NCBI GenBank assembly: GCA_963785075.1 | Contig: CAWATW010000004.1 | Span: 310,001-374,000, forward strand | Origin: JAOUGY01 sp963785075 | GTDB lineage: Bacteria > Actinomycetota > Acidimicrobiia > Spongiisociales > ZC4RG35 | Length of the DNA stretch: 64,000 nt | Direction of reading: 5' to 3' | In this document: piece by piece, positions 33,167-41,928 of the stretch | How positions within the stretch are numbered: position 1 is the first letter of the stretch | How the letters are laid out: the number at the start of each line of letters is the position of its first letter | Translations under genes and position numbers: made by a program | Notes under the pieces: generated by a model | The model's database searches: none | The model's input: only the letters and a program-made list of their open reading frames with translations | Told to the model about the DNA's origin: nothing

Positions 33167-34448
33167 GCTCCGCAGCCTGCCGCTTCTCGTCCAAGGGTCC
33201 CTCGCGCGGGTCGTCGGGCACGAGCTGGAGGTACGCGGGCTCCGACTCCGACTGGGAGACGCTCTGGAAGTGACGGGCGTCGACGGATCCAGGCTGGCCG
33301 AGGTCGTCGCCGTCGAGCCGGAAGGCGCCACCGCCCTGGTATACGGCGACACCACGGGTTTGGGTCGCGGCGACCGCGTCACACGCCTCGACAGCGTGCC
33401 GGGTGCGGTCGTCGGACCGGCACTCGTGGGAAGGGTCGTGGATGCACTGGGGCAGCCGATGGACGGGAAGGGACCGATTCTCGGCGAAGCCGTCAGGCTC
33501 GACTCCAACACCCCGGCCGCCATGGAGCGGCGTCGCATCGACACTCCGATCACCACCGGTGTGCGCCTCATCGACACCCTCTGCACCATCGGGAAGGGCC
33601 AGAGGGTCGGCATCTTCGGCGGATCGGGGGTCGGCAAGTCCACCCTGCTGGGAATGCTCGCGAAGGGGCAGCAAGCCGACGTCGCGGTGATCGGGCTCAT
33701 CGGTGAGCGCGGCCGCGAAGTTCGTGAGTTCATCGAAGACGAACTCGGTCCCGAAGGAATGGCCCGGTCGATCGTCATCGTCGCAACGTCGGATCAACCG
33801 GCCCTGCTCCGACTCCGAGCCGCCCTCTACGCGACCCGGGCGGCGGAGTGGTTCGCCGATCGCGGAAACGACGTTGTGCTGATGATGGACTCGATCACCC
33901 GTCTCGCAATGGCCCAGCGCGAGGTCGGCCTCGCTGCGGGCGAGCCTCCGACCGCACGTGGCTACACCCCCTCCGTGTTCTCCATGCTGCCGAAGATCCT
34001 CGAGCGGTCGGGACCGCGGGTCCATGGCACCATCACGGCCCTCTACACCGTGCTCGTCGACGGCGACGACATGAACGATCCCGTGGCAGATGCCGTTCGA
34101 GGAATCCTCGACGGACACCTGGTTCTGGACCGCAACCTCGCGGTTCAGGGTCGATATCCCGCCATCGATCCCCTCGCTTCGCTCAGTCGTCTCGCCCAGA
34201 AACTGTGGAACGAGCGCCAGGCACGGGTGGCTTCCGCCACACGCGATGCGCTCGCTGCCGCGACCGAGGTCCAGGAATTGGTCGAAGTCGGCGCGTACGT
34301 GTCGGGATCGAACCCTCGGGCGGACAAGGGCCTACGGGTCGCGCCGCAGCTCGTGGAGTTTCTCAGACAGCGGCCGTCCGACCTGACACCGGCGGAGAGG
34401 TCATGGCAGGCGCTGTCAGAGATCTGCACGAGAGGTGAGCTCATATGA
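33156..34448 (+). CDS. fliI: Flagellum-specific ATPase FliI
   Basis: FliI (430 residues) is the F1-beta-like ATPase that energises type III export. Walker A GGSGVGKS lies at about residues 155-162, the Walker B region is VVLMMDSITRLAMA, and the arginine-rich GRYPAIDPLASLSR segment is near 330. GTG 33156 overlaps fliH by 11 bp, and the stop overlaps the fliJ ATG. Confidence 0.96.
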   Translation: MADELRSLPLLVQGSLARVVGHELEVRGLRLRLGDALEVTGVDGSRLAEVVAVEPEGATALVYGDTTGLGRGDRVTRLDSVPGAVVGPALVGRVVDALGQPMDGKGPILGEAVRLDSNTPAAMERRRIDTPITTGVRLIDTLCTIGKGQRVGIFGGSGVGKSTLLGMLAKGQQADVAVIGLIGERGREVREFIEDELGPEGMARSIVIVATSDQPALLRLRAALYATRAAEWFADRGNDVVLMMDSITRLAMAQREVGLAAGEPPTARGYTPSVFSMLPKILERSGPRVHGTITALYTVLVDGDDMNDPVADAVRGILDGHLVLDRNLAVQGRYPAIDPLASLSRLAQKLWNERQARVASATRDALAAATEVQELVEVGAYVSGSNPRADKGLRVAPQLVEFLRQRPSDLTPAERSWQALSEICTRGELI

Positions 34449-34861
34449 AAGACATGTCCCGCCTCCTCCGGGTCCGCAAGATCTGGGAGAAGCAGGCCCG
34501 CTCACAACTGGGCGAGGCCACCACCGAACTGAACGAAGCGGAGACCCAGGCGGTCAAGTCTCTCGAGGAGCATCGGACCACGACCTCGGCCCCTCCTACG
34601 GGAACCCGGCTCGACGACCTGACGGTCCGCCGTATCGCCGGCATGGCTACTCACGAGAGGTACACGGCGGCCGAGCTGGTCCGCCAGCAGGCCGATCACC
34701 GGGCCCGGGCTGCACACGGCGCGTGGCGCCGGAGCGCTCAGGACCTCGAGGTCACCGACAAGCTCGAAGAGCGCAGAAAGCAGGCGCTCGCCTATCTCGC
34801 ACGCCGATCCGCCGAAGCGACCCTCGACGAGCTGATGGCGATGAGGAAGAGAACGAAGTGA
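34445..34861 (+). CDS. fliJ: Flagellar export protein FliJ
   Basis: This 138-residue protein is almost wholly a charged antiparallel coiled coil (RLLRVRKIWEKQARSQLGEA, then LEVTDKLEERRKQALAYLARR), as expected for FliJ, the central stalk of the FliI ring. The call rests on position and coiled-coil character more than on sequence identity. It overlaps fliI (ATGA) and the next gene (GTGA). Confidence 0.85.
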   Translation: MKDMSRLLRVRKIWEKQARSQLGEATTELNEAETQAVKSLEEHRTTTSAPPTGTRLDDLTVRRIAGMATHERYTAAELVRQQADHRARAAHGAWRRSAQDLEVTDKLEERRKQALAYLARRSAEATLDELMAMRKRTK

Positions 34862-35457
34862 GCGGGATTGCATCGGTGATGGCGCGAATCAGCCAGATTC
34901 AATCGATGGCGACACACGTCTCTGGCGGGTCCGGGCCCACGTTCGAGGCCGCGCTCGCAGAGGCAGCGTCGAGTTCGAACGCCGCCGCCACCAGCTCTCC
35001 GTCGACTCGAACCCGCACGAGCGGAGTCGGCTCGACGGATCTACCCGTCGACACGCTCCCGACCGGCGCTGCCCGCTGGAAGGCGTCGATCGAGCGGGCG
35101 GCCCGCGCCAACGGGATCGATCCCAAGCTCCTGACCGCCCTGGTGTGGGTGGAGTCGGGGTTCGATCCCAGTGCCGTGTCACACGCCGGTGCGATCGGGC
35201 TCGCCCAGCTCATGCCCGCCACCGCCGAAGGTTTGAAGGTGGATCCGTACGACCCCGAGCAGAACCTCGACGGGGGCGCCCGTTTCCTCGCTGCCATGGT
35301 CGATCGCTTCGGAAGCACCGAGCTCGGCCTGGCCGCGTACAACGTCGGACCCGCACGAGTCGGGTCCCTCCTCAACGACCAACCCGGCGTTCCCGTGGCC
35401 GAAGGCTACGTGAACGCAGTACTCGACCGATTCCGACAACTTGGAGGAACCGAGTGA
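34858..35457 (+). CDS. Lytic transglycosylase (SLT domain), FlgJ-like role
   Basis: This 199-residue protein has a Ser/Thr-rich linker (about 30-75) and a C-terminal Slt-type muramidase domain: catalytic Glu99 in VWVESGFDPSAVSHAGAIGL, then AQLMPATAEG and LGLAAYNVGPARV. It lacks an obvious Sec signal, so it is probably exported through the flagellar apparatus to open peptidoglycan for the rod, the job of the FlgJ C-terminal domain elsewhere. GTG 34858 overlaps the fliJ stop. Confidence 0.88.
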   Translation: MSGIASVMARISQIQSMATHVSGGSGPTFEAALAEAASSSNAAATSSPSTRTRTSGVGSTDLPVDTLPTGAARWKASIERAARANGIDPKLLTALVWVESGFDPSAVSHAGAIGLAQLMPATAEGLKVDPYDPEQNLDGGARFLAAMVDRFGSTELGLAAYNVGPARVGSLLNDQPGVPVAEGYVNAVLDRFRQLGGTE

Positions 35458-36689
35458 TGATCCCTCCCTTGATGGGCTCGACCCCCGTCCCAGAGAGCAC
35501 CGACCAGCCCGGCGAGGGGTTCGCGAACGCGATGGCCGCGGCCTTGGTCATGGTGACGCCGCCTCCCGCCGCTCCGCCGGCTACGTCGGTTGCGTCGGCC
35601 CCGTCGACCGGCCAGGACGGGGCGTCCGCCCCGGCGCCTGCGATTCCCCCCGGTTCCAGGCTCACCGTCCCCGCCCCTGCACCCTTCACGACGATGCCGG
35701 ACCAGATCGCCCGTCTGGCGACGCCGACCTCGCCTGAACACGACGCGGATCTGGGCCAGGCCGCCGGTTCGATGGTTGCTTCCGCCGGAAACCCGACGCG
35801 GCTCGCGACCGCCGGAAGCACGACACCCGTCGTGACCCCCGCGGACCCGGTGCCGTCCCCACCGACGGACCTAGAGATGATCGAGCGGCCGCCAGGACAC
35901 GTCGAGTTGGTCGAGCCGCCCGCTGCGCCCACGGAGGAACCGGCCGAAGTGGTGACCCCCGATGTGATCACCGAGCTCACGACGGCGGAAGCAACCGCAG
36001 AGGTGCCCCGCCCGGCCGTGGTCACATCGCCGACGGCTCCGCCCCGCGTCGAATCCCCGATGCCCCTCACACGCCCCGCAGGCGAACCAACGGCGCCTGC
36101 GGTCATGCCATCGAACGGTCCACGGCCCGAGGTTCCGGTCGCCGCGGAAGCCGTCACACCGCACGTCGGTGCCGACCCTGCTCCGGCCACGACCCCGACG
36201 AGCAGCGAGAGCGTCTCGGTCCCCGACGCCGGTCCCGTTGAACCCGCCCGCCAGGCGGAACTCCCCGGACGCGAACCGGTCGAGACGACCACGTCCGTCG
36301 CAGCTGCCGAGCCCGCACCCGGCCACACCTCGGGCGTTTCCTCATCCGAGCCTCAGGCCGCTCCCTCGTCGGCGTTGCGCAGGGTGGAAGAAGCCGTACG
36401 GCGTCTCGAGAACGCTGCTCCGCCGCGGACGATCACCGTCACCGTCGACGACCACGGACTGCATCGTGTGACCGTGAGCCTGATGTCCGATGGGGTCAGG
36501 CTCACGGTTCCAGACGGCGCAACCACCGATCCCCAGTTGGTCGCCGACATGGAGCGTGCACTCGAGAGCCGTGGTTTCGACATGAGCGGTCGCCGGCGCG
36601 GCGGGAGCCCCGACCAGACCGATGATGCCGGCGACTTCGTTCCGACCCAGGCGCAGACACGCCGTACCGACGCCGGATACCGGCTTTGA
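35457..36689 (+). CDS. fliK: Hook-length control protein FliK
   Basis: This 410-residue protein is very rich in Pro, Ala, Thr and Val over residues 1-320 and ends in a compact domain (RTITVTVDDHGLHRVTVSLM, VRLTVPDGATTDPQLVADMERALESRG, in part) resembling the Flg_hook C-terminal domain that contacts FlhB. That plan, and its place between slt and flgD, identify FliK, the molecular ruler of the hook. GGAGG precedes ATG 35457. Confidence 0.82.
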   Translation: MIPPLMGSTPVPESTDQPGEGFANAMAAALVMVTPPPAAPPATSVASAPSTGQDGASAPAPAIPPGSRLTVPAPAPFTTMPDQIARLATPTSPEHDADLGQAAGSMVASAGNPTRLATAGSTTPVVTPADPVPSPPTDLEMIERPPGHVELVEPPAAPTEEPAEVVTPDVITELTTAEATAEVPRPAVVTSPTAPPRVESPMPLTRPAGEPTAPAVMPSNGPRPEVPVAAEAVTPHVGADPAPATTPTSSESVSVPDAGPVEPARQAELPGREPVETTTSVAAAEPAPGHTSGVSSSEPQAAPSSALRRVEEAVRRLENAAPPRTITVTVDDHGLHRVTVSLMSDGVRLTVPDGATTDPQLVADMERALESRGFDMSGRRRGGSPDQTDDAGDFVPTQAQTRRTDAGYRL

Positions 36690-36699
36690 AGGAGATGCC

Positions 36700-37104
36700 A
36701 TGACCGATGCAGTCAATGCAATTGCCGCACAGACGCAGGCCCAGCCCACTTCGCTCGGTGGTCTCGGCGGCGAGGCATTCCTCCAACTGCTCGTCGCCCA
36801 GCTGCGATACCAGAACCCCATGGACCCGAGCGACGGGACCGAGTTCCTCCAGCAAACCGCGCAGTTCACCCAGGTCGAGACCCTGCAAACACTCGCCGAC
36901 ACCCAGGCCCAACTCATGAATCTCACCCAGTTTTCGCTTGCCGTCGGCCTGAGCGGAAAGACGATCGAGGCCATCGGCACAGATGGTTCTCGGGTGACCG
37001 GGCAGGTGGCCGGCGTGCGGTTCACCGCCGACGGCCCCGAGCTCGAGGTCGACACGCAATGGATTCCGATCGCCAACGTACTGGAGGTGGAGCCGGGCAC
37101 CTGA
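36700..37104 (+). CDS. flgD: Hook-capping protein FlgD
   Basis: This 134-residue scaffold protein caps the growing hook. The N-terminal signature EAFLQLLVAQLRYQNPMDP followed by TEFLQQTAQFTQVE is intact. The C-terminus is short, with one small beta domain, so it is a minimal FlgD. ATG 36700 has AAGGAG upstream; an upstream in-frame ATG inside fliK is not supported. Confidence 0.94.
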   Translation: MTDAVNAIAAQTQAQPTSLGGLGGEAFLQLLVAQLRYQNPMDPSDGTEFLQQTAQFTQVETLQTLADTQAQLMNLTQFSLAVGLSGKTIEAIGTDGSRVTGQVAGVRFTADGPELEVDTQWIPIANVLEVEPGT

Positions 37105-37317
37105 GTTCGCAGGCGACGAGGCCTGCCATGGCCACTTCACGCGACCGCCTTCGCCCGGCATCGACGGAGGCCGCGCCCGCCGACCCACCCGGGGCGGCCG
37201 GCATTTCACCACACCACTGAAGTCAACCGACAAACAGACGACGAGAAGAGAAGCGGGCCGACGGATCGGCCGGCACCACACCCACGGATGGGCCTCTACA
37301 AGGAGGACCACTCCACC

Positions 37318-38544
37318 ATGATGCGCTCGATGTTCGCCGGGATCTCCGGCCTCCGTTCGCACCAGACGATGATGGACGTCGTCGGTAACAACATCGCCAA
37401 CGTGAACACCGCCGGGTACAAGGCCTCGGTCGTCACCTTTCAAGAAGCCTTGACCCAGACGCTGCAGGGCCCGTCGGCCGGCGGCGCCAACCAGGGCGGC
37501 TCCAACCCGATCACAATCGGGCTCGGCACCAAGGTCGCCACCATCGACGGCGTGTTCACACAGGGTGCGAGTCAGGTGACGGGCCGCAACACGGACCTAG
37601 CGATTCAGGGCGATGGATTCTTCGTGATGGAGAACGCGGGCTCTCGCTTCTACACGCGAGCCGGCAACTTCAGCTTCGATTCCGCGGGCAACTTGACCGG
37701 ACCGGGGGGAGCCCGGGTGATGGGATGGACCGCGGACACAACCGGCGCCATCGATTTCTCACGACCGCTCTCGGCGATCCAGCTCCCGCTCACGCAGGTG
37801 ATCGATCCCATCGTGACGACCAGTGTGTCGCTCGGCGGGAACCTGCCGGCCGATGCTGCCGTGGGTAACACCCAGGTCACGACCATCAGTGTGTACGACT
37901 CGGTCGGGAACTCCCACGAAATGGTGGCGACCTTCACGAAGACCGGAACCAACACGTGGTCGGTGTCCGCCGCGGTCGACGGAGCCGCTGCGACTCTGTC
38001 GAGCAGCACTGTGACGTTCGATACGAGCGGAGCGCTGACCTCTGCAAGCCCGATCACGTTGACCGGCGTCACACCCGCCGGAGCAGCTCCACTGAACATC
38101 GACATCGACCTCTCGACCGACACGCCGCTCGTGCAGTTCGGAGGTTCGCCCACGATGGCCGCCTTCTCCCAGAACGGCAACGAAATCGGCTTCATGCGGA
38201 GCTTCGTGATCAGCGACGACGGCACCATCGTGGGCCAGTTCTCCAACGGCTGGACCAAGACGCTCGGCACGGTCGCCACTGCGACGTTCACGAACCCGGC
38301 AGGCTTGATGCGCAGCGGCGAATCGCGTTTCCAGGAGAGCATCAACTCCGGCCAGCCGATCGTCGGGACGCCCGGCTCCGGAAACCGGGGTCTGCTGTCG
38401 GCCGGCACGCTCGAGATGTCGAACGTCGATCTCGCCGCCGAATTCACGAACATGATCATCGCCCAGCGTGGTTTCCAGGCGAACAGCCGTGTGATCACCG
38501 CCGCCGACGAAATCCTGTCGGACCTGGTCAATCTGAAGCGTTGA
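37318..38544 (+). CDS. flgE: Flagellar hook protein FlgE
   Basis: This 408-residue axial protein has the N-terminal motif FAGISGLRSHQTMMDVVGNN followed by IANVNTAGYKAS, and the C-terminal DLAAEFTNMIIAQRGFQANSR followed by VITAADEILSDLVNLKR. ATG 37318 has AGGAGG 11 nt upstream. The 213-nt gap before it has only a poor promoter-like ACCGACAAA, so it probably belongs to the flgB operon. No flgF or flgG paralogue is in the window; the distal rod genes must lie elsewhere or be absent. Confidence 0.93.
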   Translation: MMRSMFAGISGLRSHQTMMDVVGNNIANVNTAGYKASVVTFQEALTQTLQGPSAGGANQGGSNPITIGLGTKVATIDGVFTQGASQVTGRNTDLAIQGDGFFVMENAGSRFYTRAGNFSFDSAGNLTGPGGARVMGWTADTTGAIDFSRPLSAIQLPLTQVIDPIVTTSVSLGGNLPADAAVGNTQVTTISVYDSVGNSHEMVATFTKTGTNTWSVSAAVDGAAATLSSSTVTFDTSGALTSASPITLTGVTPAGAAPLNIDIDLSTDTPLVQFGGSPTMAAFSQNGNEIGFMRSFVISDDGTIVGQFSNGWTKTLGTVATATFTNPAGLMRSGESRFQESINSGQPIVGTPGSGNRGLLSAGTLEMSNVDLAAEFTNMIIAQRGFQANSRVITAADEILSDLVNLKR

Positions 38545-38553
38545 TGCATGACG

Positions 38554-38580
38554 GTCCTCGGGCCCACAGGGCCCGAGGAC
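38554..38580 (+). terminator. flgE terminator
   Basis: GTCCTCGGGCCC, loop ACA, GGGCCCGAGGAC: a perfect 12-bp stem 9 nt after the flgE stop. Confidence 0.85.
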
Positions 38581-38582
38581 CG

Positions 38583-38603
38583 GCGAGGAGCGAGGAGCGA
38601 GGA
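38583..38603. repeat. Heptad array (GCGAGGA)3
   Basis: Three perfect units lie directly after the flgE terminator. Looser GCGAGCGA-like repeats follow near 38718-38735. The 342-nt gap otherwise holds only the motA promoter. Confidence 0.75.
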
Positions 38604-38766
38604 GCCAGACCCCCGCCCCTTCCTCGTCGACACCCTTCCCCATCGGCACAGAAGGGGTCGCCCACCCGTCTCAGCACTCACACCGTGGCCCGAAAGGCGG
38701 TTTGGCTCCTCGCAGCGAGCGAAGCGAGCGGCCTCGCCCCTGGCTTTTCGCACTCCAGCCAATGTC

Positions 38767-38795
38767 CTTACGCGGCTCTAGGACGCGCCGACGGG
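38767..38795 (+). promoter_or_regulatory. FliA-type promoter of motA-motB-fliL
   Basis: CTTA (38767-38770), 16 nt, GCCGACGGG (38787-38795). A leader of about 85 nt follows. Confidence 0.75.
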
Positions 38796-38886
38796 ATCTT
38801 TGCAGGGTCGATGGACGACCCCGACAGACACACGGAGGTGTCGAAGTGCCTACGCGCACCAGGACAAACAAGAGTGGGGGCTCCCG

Positions 38887-39675
38887 ATGTTGACCATTGG
38901 CGGAGTCGTTCTGGTCCTCGTCGCCATCGTCGTGTCGACGTTGATGGACGGAAACTCATTCGGACCGCTCATCGGGCCCTCTTCTCTCGTGCTCGTGTTC
39001 TTCGGTGCGGTCGGCGCAGGCATGACCGCTTTCGAGATCCCACATCTCGCCGGTATGCCCAAGGCCATGATCAAGGCGTTCACCGGCAAGCCCGCCAACG
39101 GCGACCAAGCCGTGAACACCATGATGAAGATGGCGGAGGTCGCCCGCCGGGAGGGGGTTCTCGCTCTCGAGGAGAAGCTGAAGGACATCGAGGATCCGTT
39201 CCTGCAGCAAGGCCTGCAACTGGTGGTCGACGGCATGGACACCGAGAACGCTCGGGCGATTCTCGAGACGATGGTCGACTCGGTGGATGCCAGGCACACC
39301 ACGCAGATCGGATTGTGGAAGGCGATCGGTGGCTACTGCCCGACGCTCGGGATGATGGGAACCGTCATCGGGCTCATCAACATGCTCGGGAACCTGTCCG
39401 ACCCCTCTCAGCTCGGCATCGGCATGTCCCTGGCTCTGCTGACGACTCTGTACGGCGTGTTCTTCTCGAACGTGATCTTCATCCCCGTGGCCAACAAGCT
39501 CGAGCAACTCAACACTGCCGAGATATCCACCATGAGTCTCATCATCGACGGTGTCCTCGCCATCCAAGCAGGGGCGAGCCCACGCATGCTGGTCGAGCGC
39601 CTGGAGGCGTTCCTCGAGCCGGCGCAGCGCATCGGGCACCACGCCCGGGCGAAAGGCGGGGCGGAGGCCGCCTGA
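38887..39675 (+). CDS. motA: Flagellar stator protein MotA
   Basis: MotA (262 residues) is the ion-channel half of the stator. It has four transmembrane segments: 1-20 (LTIGGVVLVLVAIVVSTLMD), about 30-50, then a pair near 150-205 containing GYCPTLGMMGTVIGLINML and ALLTTLYGVFFSNVIFIPVA. The cytoplasmic loop with RREGVLALEEKL is typical. ATG 38887 begins right at the first helix; an upstream ATG at 38800 would add non-family residues. Confidence 0.96.
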   Translation: MLTIGGVVLVLVAIVVSTLMDGNSFGPLIGPSSLVLVFFGAVGAGMTAFEIPHLAGMPKAMIKAFTGKPANGDQAVNTMMKMAEVARREGVLALEEKLKDIEDPFLQQGLQLVVDGMDTENARAILETMVDSVDARHTTQIGLWKAIGGYCPTLGMMGTVIGLINMLGNLSDPSQLGIGMSLALLTTLYGVFFSNVIFIPVANKLEQLNTAEISTMSLIIDGVLAIQAGASPRMLVERLEAFLEPAQRIGHHARAKGGAEAA

Positions 39676-40505
39676 TGGCTAGGAAGGAAAAAGGCCCAGA
39701 CACCGCATCGATGGAGGCCGAACTCAGGTTCATGGGAACATACGGGGATGCGATCACCCTCCTGATGGCGTTCTTCGTGATGCTGTACGCCATCTCGCAG
39801 GTCGACACCCAGAAGTTTCAACTGTTGGTCTCCGGGCTCGCCGACCCTTTCAAGAACACGGCCGCCGAGGAGGGCCTACTCGATTCTGGGACGGGCATCG
39901 TCGGACCGCAGTTCAAGGATCCTGCCATCGAGGAGACCACCCAGGGTATCGAGGGCATCGAATTGATCCCCGACCCGCACCCGATGACGGCCGCCTCGTC
40001 CGACGAGGAAGACGACGGTGTCTTCCTCGCGAGCGCCGAGGAGCTGGCGGACGTGCGGGACTCGCTCGTCGAGGCGCTCCAGGCCTTCGGGCTGGAGCCT
40101 GAAGTCTCGCTGAGACTCGACAGCCGCGGGCTCGTCGTATCGATCGCCACCGACGACGTGCTCTTCGCGAGCGGGTCGCCCGTCCTGTCACCGGCCGGGC
40201 GTGACATCATCGACGCCCTCACGCCGATCCTCACCGAGTTCGACAACGAGATCCTCATCGAGGGCCACACCGACACGGTTCCGCTCAACGAGAACGGCTA
40301 CACGAACTGGAACCTGTCGGCCGACCGGGCGCTCGCGGTCCTGGAGATCCTGGCGTCCGGAGACGTAAACCCGCGCCGACTTTCGGCGACAGGGTATGGA
40401 GAGTTCCGACCGATCTCCGACAACAGCACCGAAGAGGGCCGGGCGGCGAACCGCCGGGTCGAGATGGTGATCGTTGCCGGAGCTCCCGCACCAACGGAGA
40501 ATTGA
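39675..40505 (+). CDS. motB: Flagellar stator protein MotB
   Basis: MotB (276 residues) anchors the stator to peptidoglycan. A single transmembrane helix (about 25-45) starts with the essential ion-carrying Asp25 (YGDAITLLMAFFVMLYAISQ). A plug/linker region follows, then a C-terminal OmpA-type domain (ILIEGHTDTVPL, NWNLSADRALAVLEIL, GYGEFRP). Overall it resembles proton-type MotB, though coupling ion assignment from this alone is unsafe. The ATG overlaps the motA stop. Confidence 0.95.
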   Translation: MARKEKGPDTASMEAELRFMGTYGDAITLLMAFFVMLYAISQVDTQKFQLLVSGLADPFKNTAAEEGLLDSGTGIVGPQFKDPAIEETTQGIEGIELIPDPHPMTAASSDEEDDGVFLASAEELADVRDSLVEALQAFGLEPEVSLRLDSRGLVVSIATDDVLFASGSPVLSPAGRDIIDALTPILTEFDNEILIEGHTDTVPLNENGYTNWNLSADRALAVLEILASGDVNPRRLSATGYGEFRPISDNSTEEGRAANRRVEMVIVAGAPAPTEN

Positions 40506-40506
40506 G

Positions 40507-40989
40507 ATGGCGAAGGAAAAGAAGGAAAAGACGCCGAAGGAAGAGGGCGAAGAAGGCGGCAGCGGCAAGCTGAAGAAGATCATTCTGATGGTCGTGCCCG
40601 CACTGGCCGTCGGCGCCGGCCTGTTCTTCTTTCTCGGTGGTGGCGGTGACGCCGAAGCGGCCGCGCCGACGACCACGCTTCCGCCCGTCGAAGGCGAAGT
40701 CATCGAAGTCGACACCCTCACGGTCAACCTCGTTGGAGAGGAGGGTCGCTACGCACGGGTCGGATTCGCCGTGGTGCTCACCGACCTCGCCGACTCCGGG
40801 GCGGTGGCCGGCAAGATCCCGCTCATGCGCGACGCCGCGCTCAGCATCATGACCGGTTTCACGTCCACGGAGTTGCAGTCGGCGGAGGGCATGGAGCGGC
40901 TCCGTCAAGAGCTGTCCGATGCCCTCGTGGCCCTGTTCCCCGACGGTGAGGTCCTCCGGGCTGTGCTCACGGAGCTCATCGTCCAGTGA
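40507..40989 (+). CDS. fliL: Flagellar basal-body protein FliL
   Basis: This 160-residue stator-associated protein has a Lys/Glu-rich cytoplasmic tail (MAKEKKEKTPKEEGEEGG), one transmembrane helix (about 24-43) and a periplasmic FliL domain with VDTLTVNLVGEEGRYARVGF and ending in VLTELIVQ. It follows motB by one base. Confidence 0.93.
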   Translation: MAKEKKEKTPKEEGEEGGSGKLKKIILMVVPALAVGAGLFFFLGGGGDAEAAAPTTTLPPVEGEVIEVDTLTVNLVGEEGRYARVGFAVVLTDLADSGAVAGKIPLMRDAALSIMTGFTSTELQSAEGMERLRQELSDALVALFPDGEVLRAVLTELIVQ

Positions 40990-41001
40990 CGGGCGACGAT
41001 A

Positions 41002-41031
41002 CGTAGTAGGTAGAACGGAACACCTACTACG
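41002..41031 (+). terminator. Hairpin after fliL, built on a heptad repeat
   Basis: CGTAGTAGGT (41002-41011) pairs with ACCTACTACG (41022-41031) around a 10-nt loop, 12 nt after the stop. The left arm and loop are also a heptad array (GTAGTAG GTAGAAC GGAACAC). Confidence 0.65.
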
Positions 41032-41142
41032 GAGGGCGCATACGCGTACCGCCAGGGGATCCTCCGCACCTTCTCCGCCGAGTCCACCAGCGACCCGTGT
41101 CCCTCGTGCAGCGACCCCGGCACAGCCGCTCCTCCGCATTCA

Positions 41143-41171
41143 CTGAACCGCCCCCACCATCGGCCGACAGG
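41143..41171 (+). promoter_or_regulatory. FliA-type promoter of fliN-fliO-fliP-fliQ-fliR
   Basis: CTGA (41143-41146), 16 nt, GCCGACAGG (41163-41171). The -10 is consensus and the -35 is off by one base. A leader of about 25 nt with AGGAC follows. Confidence 0.65.
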
Positions 41172-41200
41172 CCTCACGTGGCACGAAACAGGACCTTCGC

Positions 41201-41515
41201 ATGACTCACTCGGTGGTATCACCGATCGTCGTCCCTGAGCTCACGGACACGTCGAGCGGCATGGCGCAGCGATCCGTCGAAGTGCTCGGTGCCGTCCCCG
41301 CCCAGGTCACCGTGGTGGCCGGGAGGGCCGAGATGACCCTGCGACAGATGCGTGACCTCGATGTCGGCGACATCGTCACGCTGGACCGCAGCCCCGACGC
41401 CACAGTGGACATCTACGTCAACGGATGCCACATCGCCCGAGGTGACATCATCGTGCTCGACGAGCACATAGCCACCCGGGTCTCAGAACTCGATCCCGAC
41501 CCGCGAGCGACCTGA
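41201..41515 (+). CDS. fliN: Flagellar motor switch protein FliN
   Basis: This 104-residue protein consists of one SpoA domain (GAVPAQVTVVAGRAEMTLRQ, MRDLDVGDIVTLDR, in part) with a short N-terminal extension. FliN forms the base of the C-ring and docks the export apparatus. It is a second SpoA gene besides fliY (11576) and heads the export-gate operon, two bases before fliO. Confidence 0.92.
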   Translation: MTHSVVSPIVVPELTDTSSGMAQRSVEVLGAVPAQVTVVAGRAEMTLRQMRDLDVGDIVTLDRSPDATVDIYVNGCHIARGDIIVLDEHIATRVSELDPDPRAT

Positions 41516-41517
41516 CC

Positions 41518-41928
41518 ATGTGGACGTCGACGGTTTCGACCCTTCTGGTGTTCGTGGGTGCCCCGCTGGTGATCTGGTGGATCCGACGGACCAAGGTTGG
41601 TGGTCTCGGAGGAGGTCTCCGAGTCGCCTCCCGCACTGCCCTGACTCGCAACGGGGTCGTGGCGGTGATCGAGACCGATGGGCGCCGCTTCCTCGTTGGT
41701 GCCACCGACCACGGAATCAATCTCCTGACCGAGCTCGATCGCGACCTCGACGACGAGGATGTCGTCGTGCCGATGGAGCCGATGTCGTTCATGGACGAGG
41801 AACAGCCGATGGTGCCATTGACCCCATCGCACGCAGGGCCAGGGAAGAGCCCGATCGAAACGCTGCGAGCCATGACGGTTCGCAAGCCAACCCGCTCGAC
41901 CTTCCCTCATGTCCGCCCTCCGTCCTGA
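41518..41928 (+). CDS. fliO: Flagellar export apparatus protein FliO
   Basis: This 136-residue protein has one N-terminal transmembrane helix (VSTLLVFVGAPLVIWWI) and a short beta domain (RTALTRNGVVAVIETDGRRF, LVGATDHGINLL) typical of FliO, followed by a disordered tail. FliO assists FliP assembly. It overlaps fliP by 20 bp. Confidence 0.88.
   Translation: MWTSTVSTLLVFVGAPLVIWWIRRTKVGGLGGGLRVASRTALTRNGVVAVIETDGRRFLVGATDHGINLLTELDRDLDDEDVVVPMEPMSFMDEEQPMVPLTPSHAGPGKSPIETLRAMTVRKPTRSTFPHVRPPS

Noticed and set aside
37207..37235. FliA-type promoter before flgE
   Set aside because: ACCGACAAA lacks the GCC start and no CTTA-like -35 lies 16 nt upstream; flgE is more simply read through from flgD.
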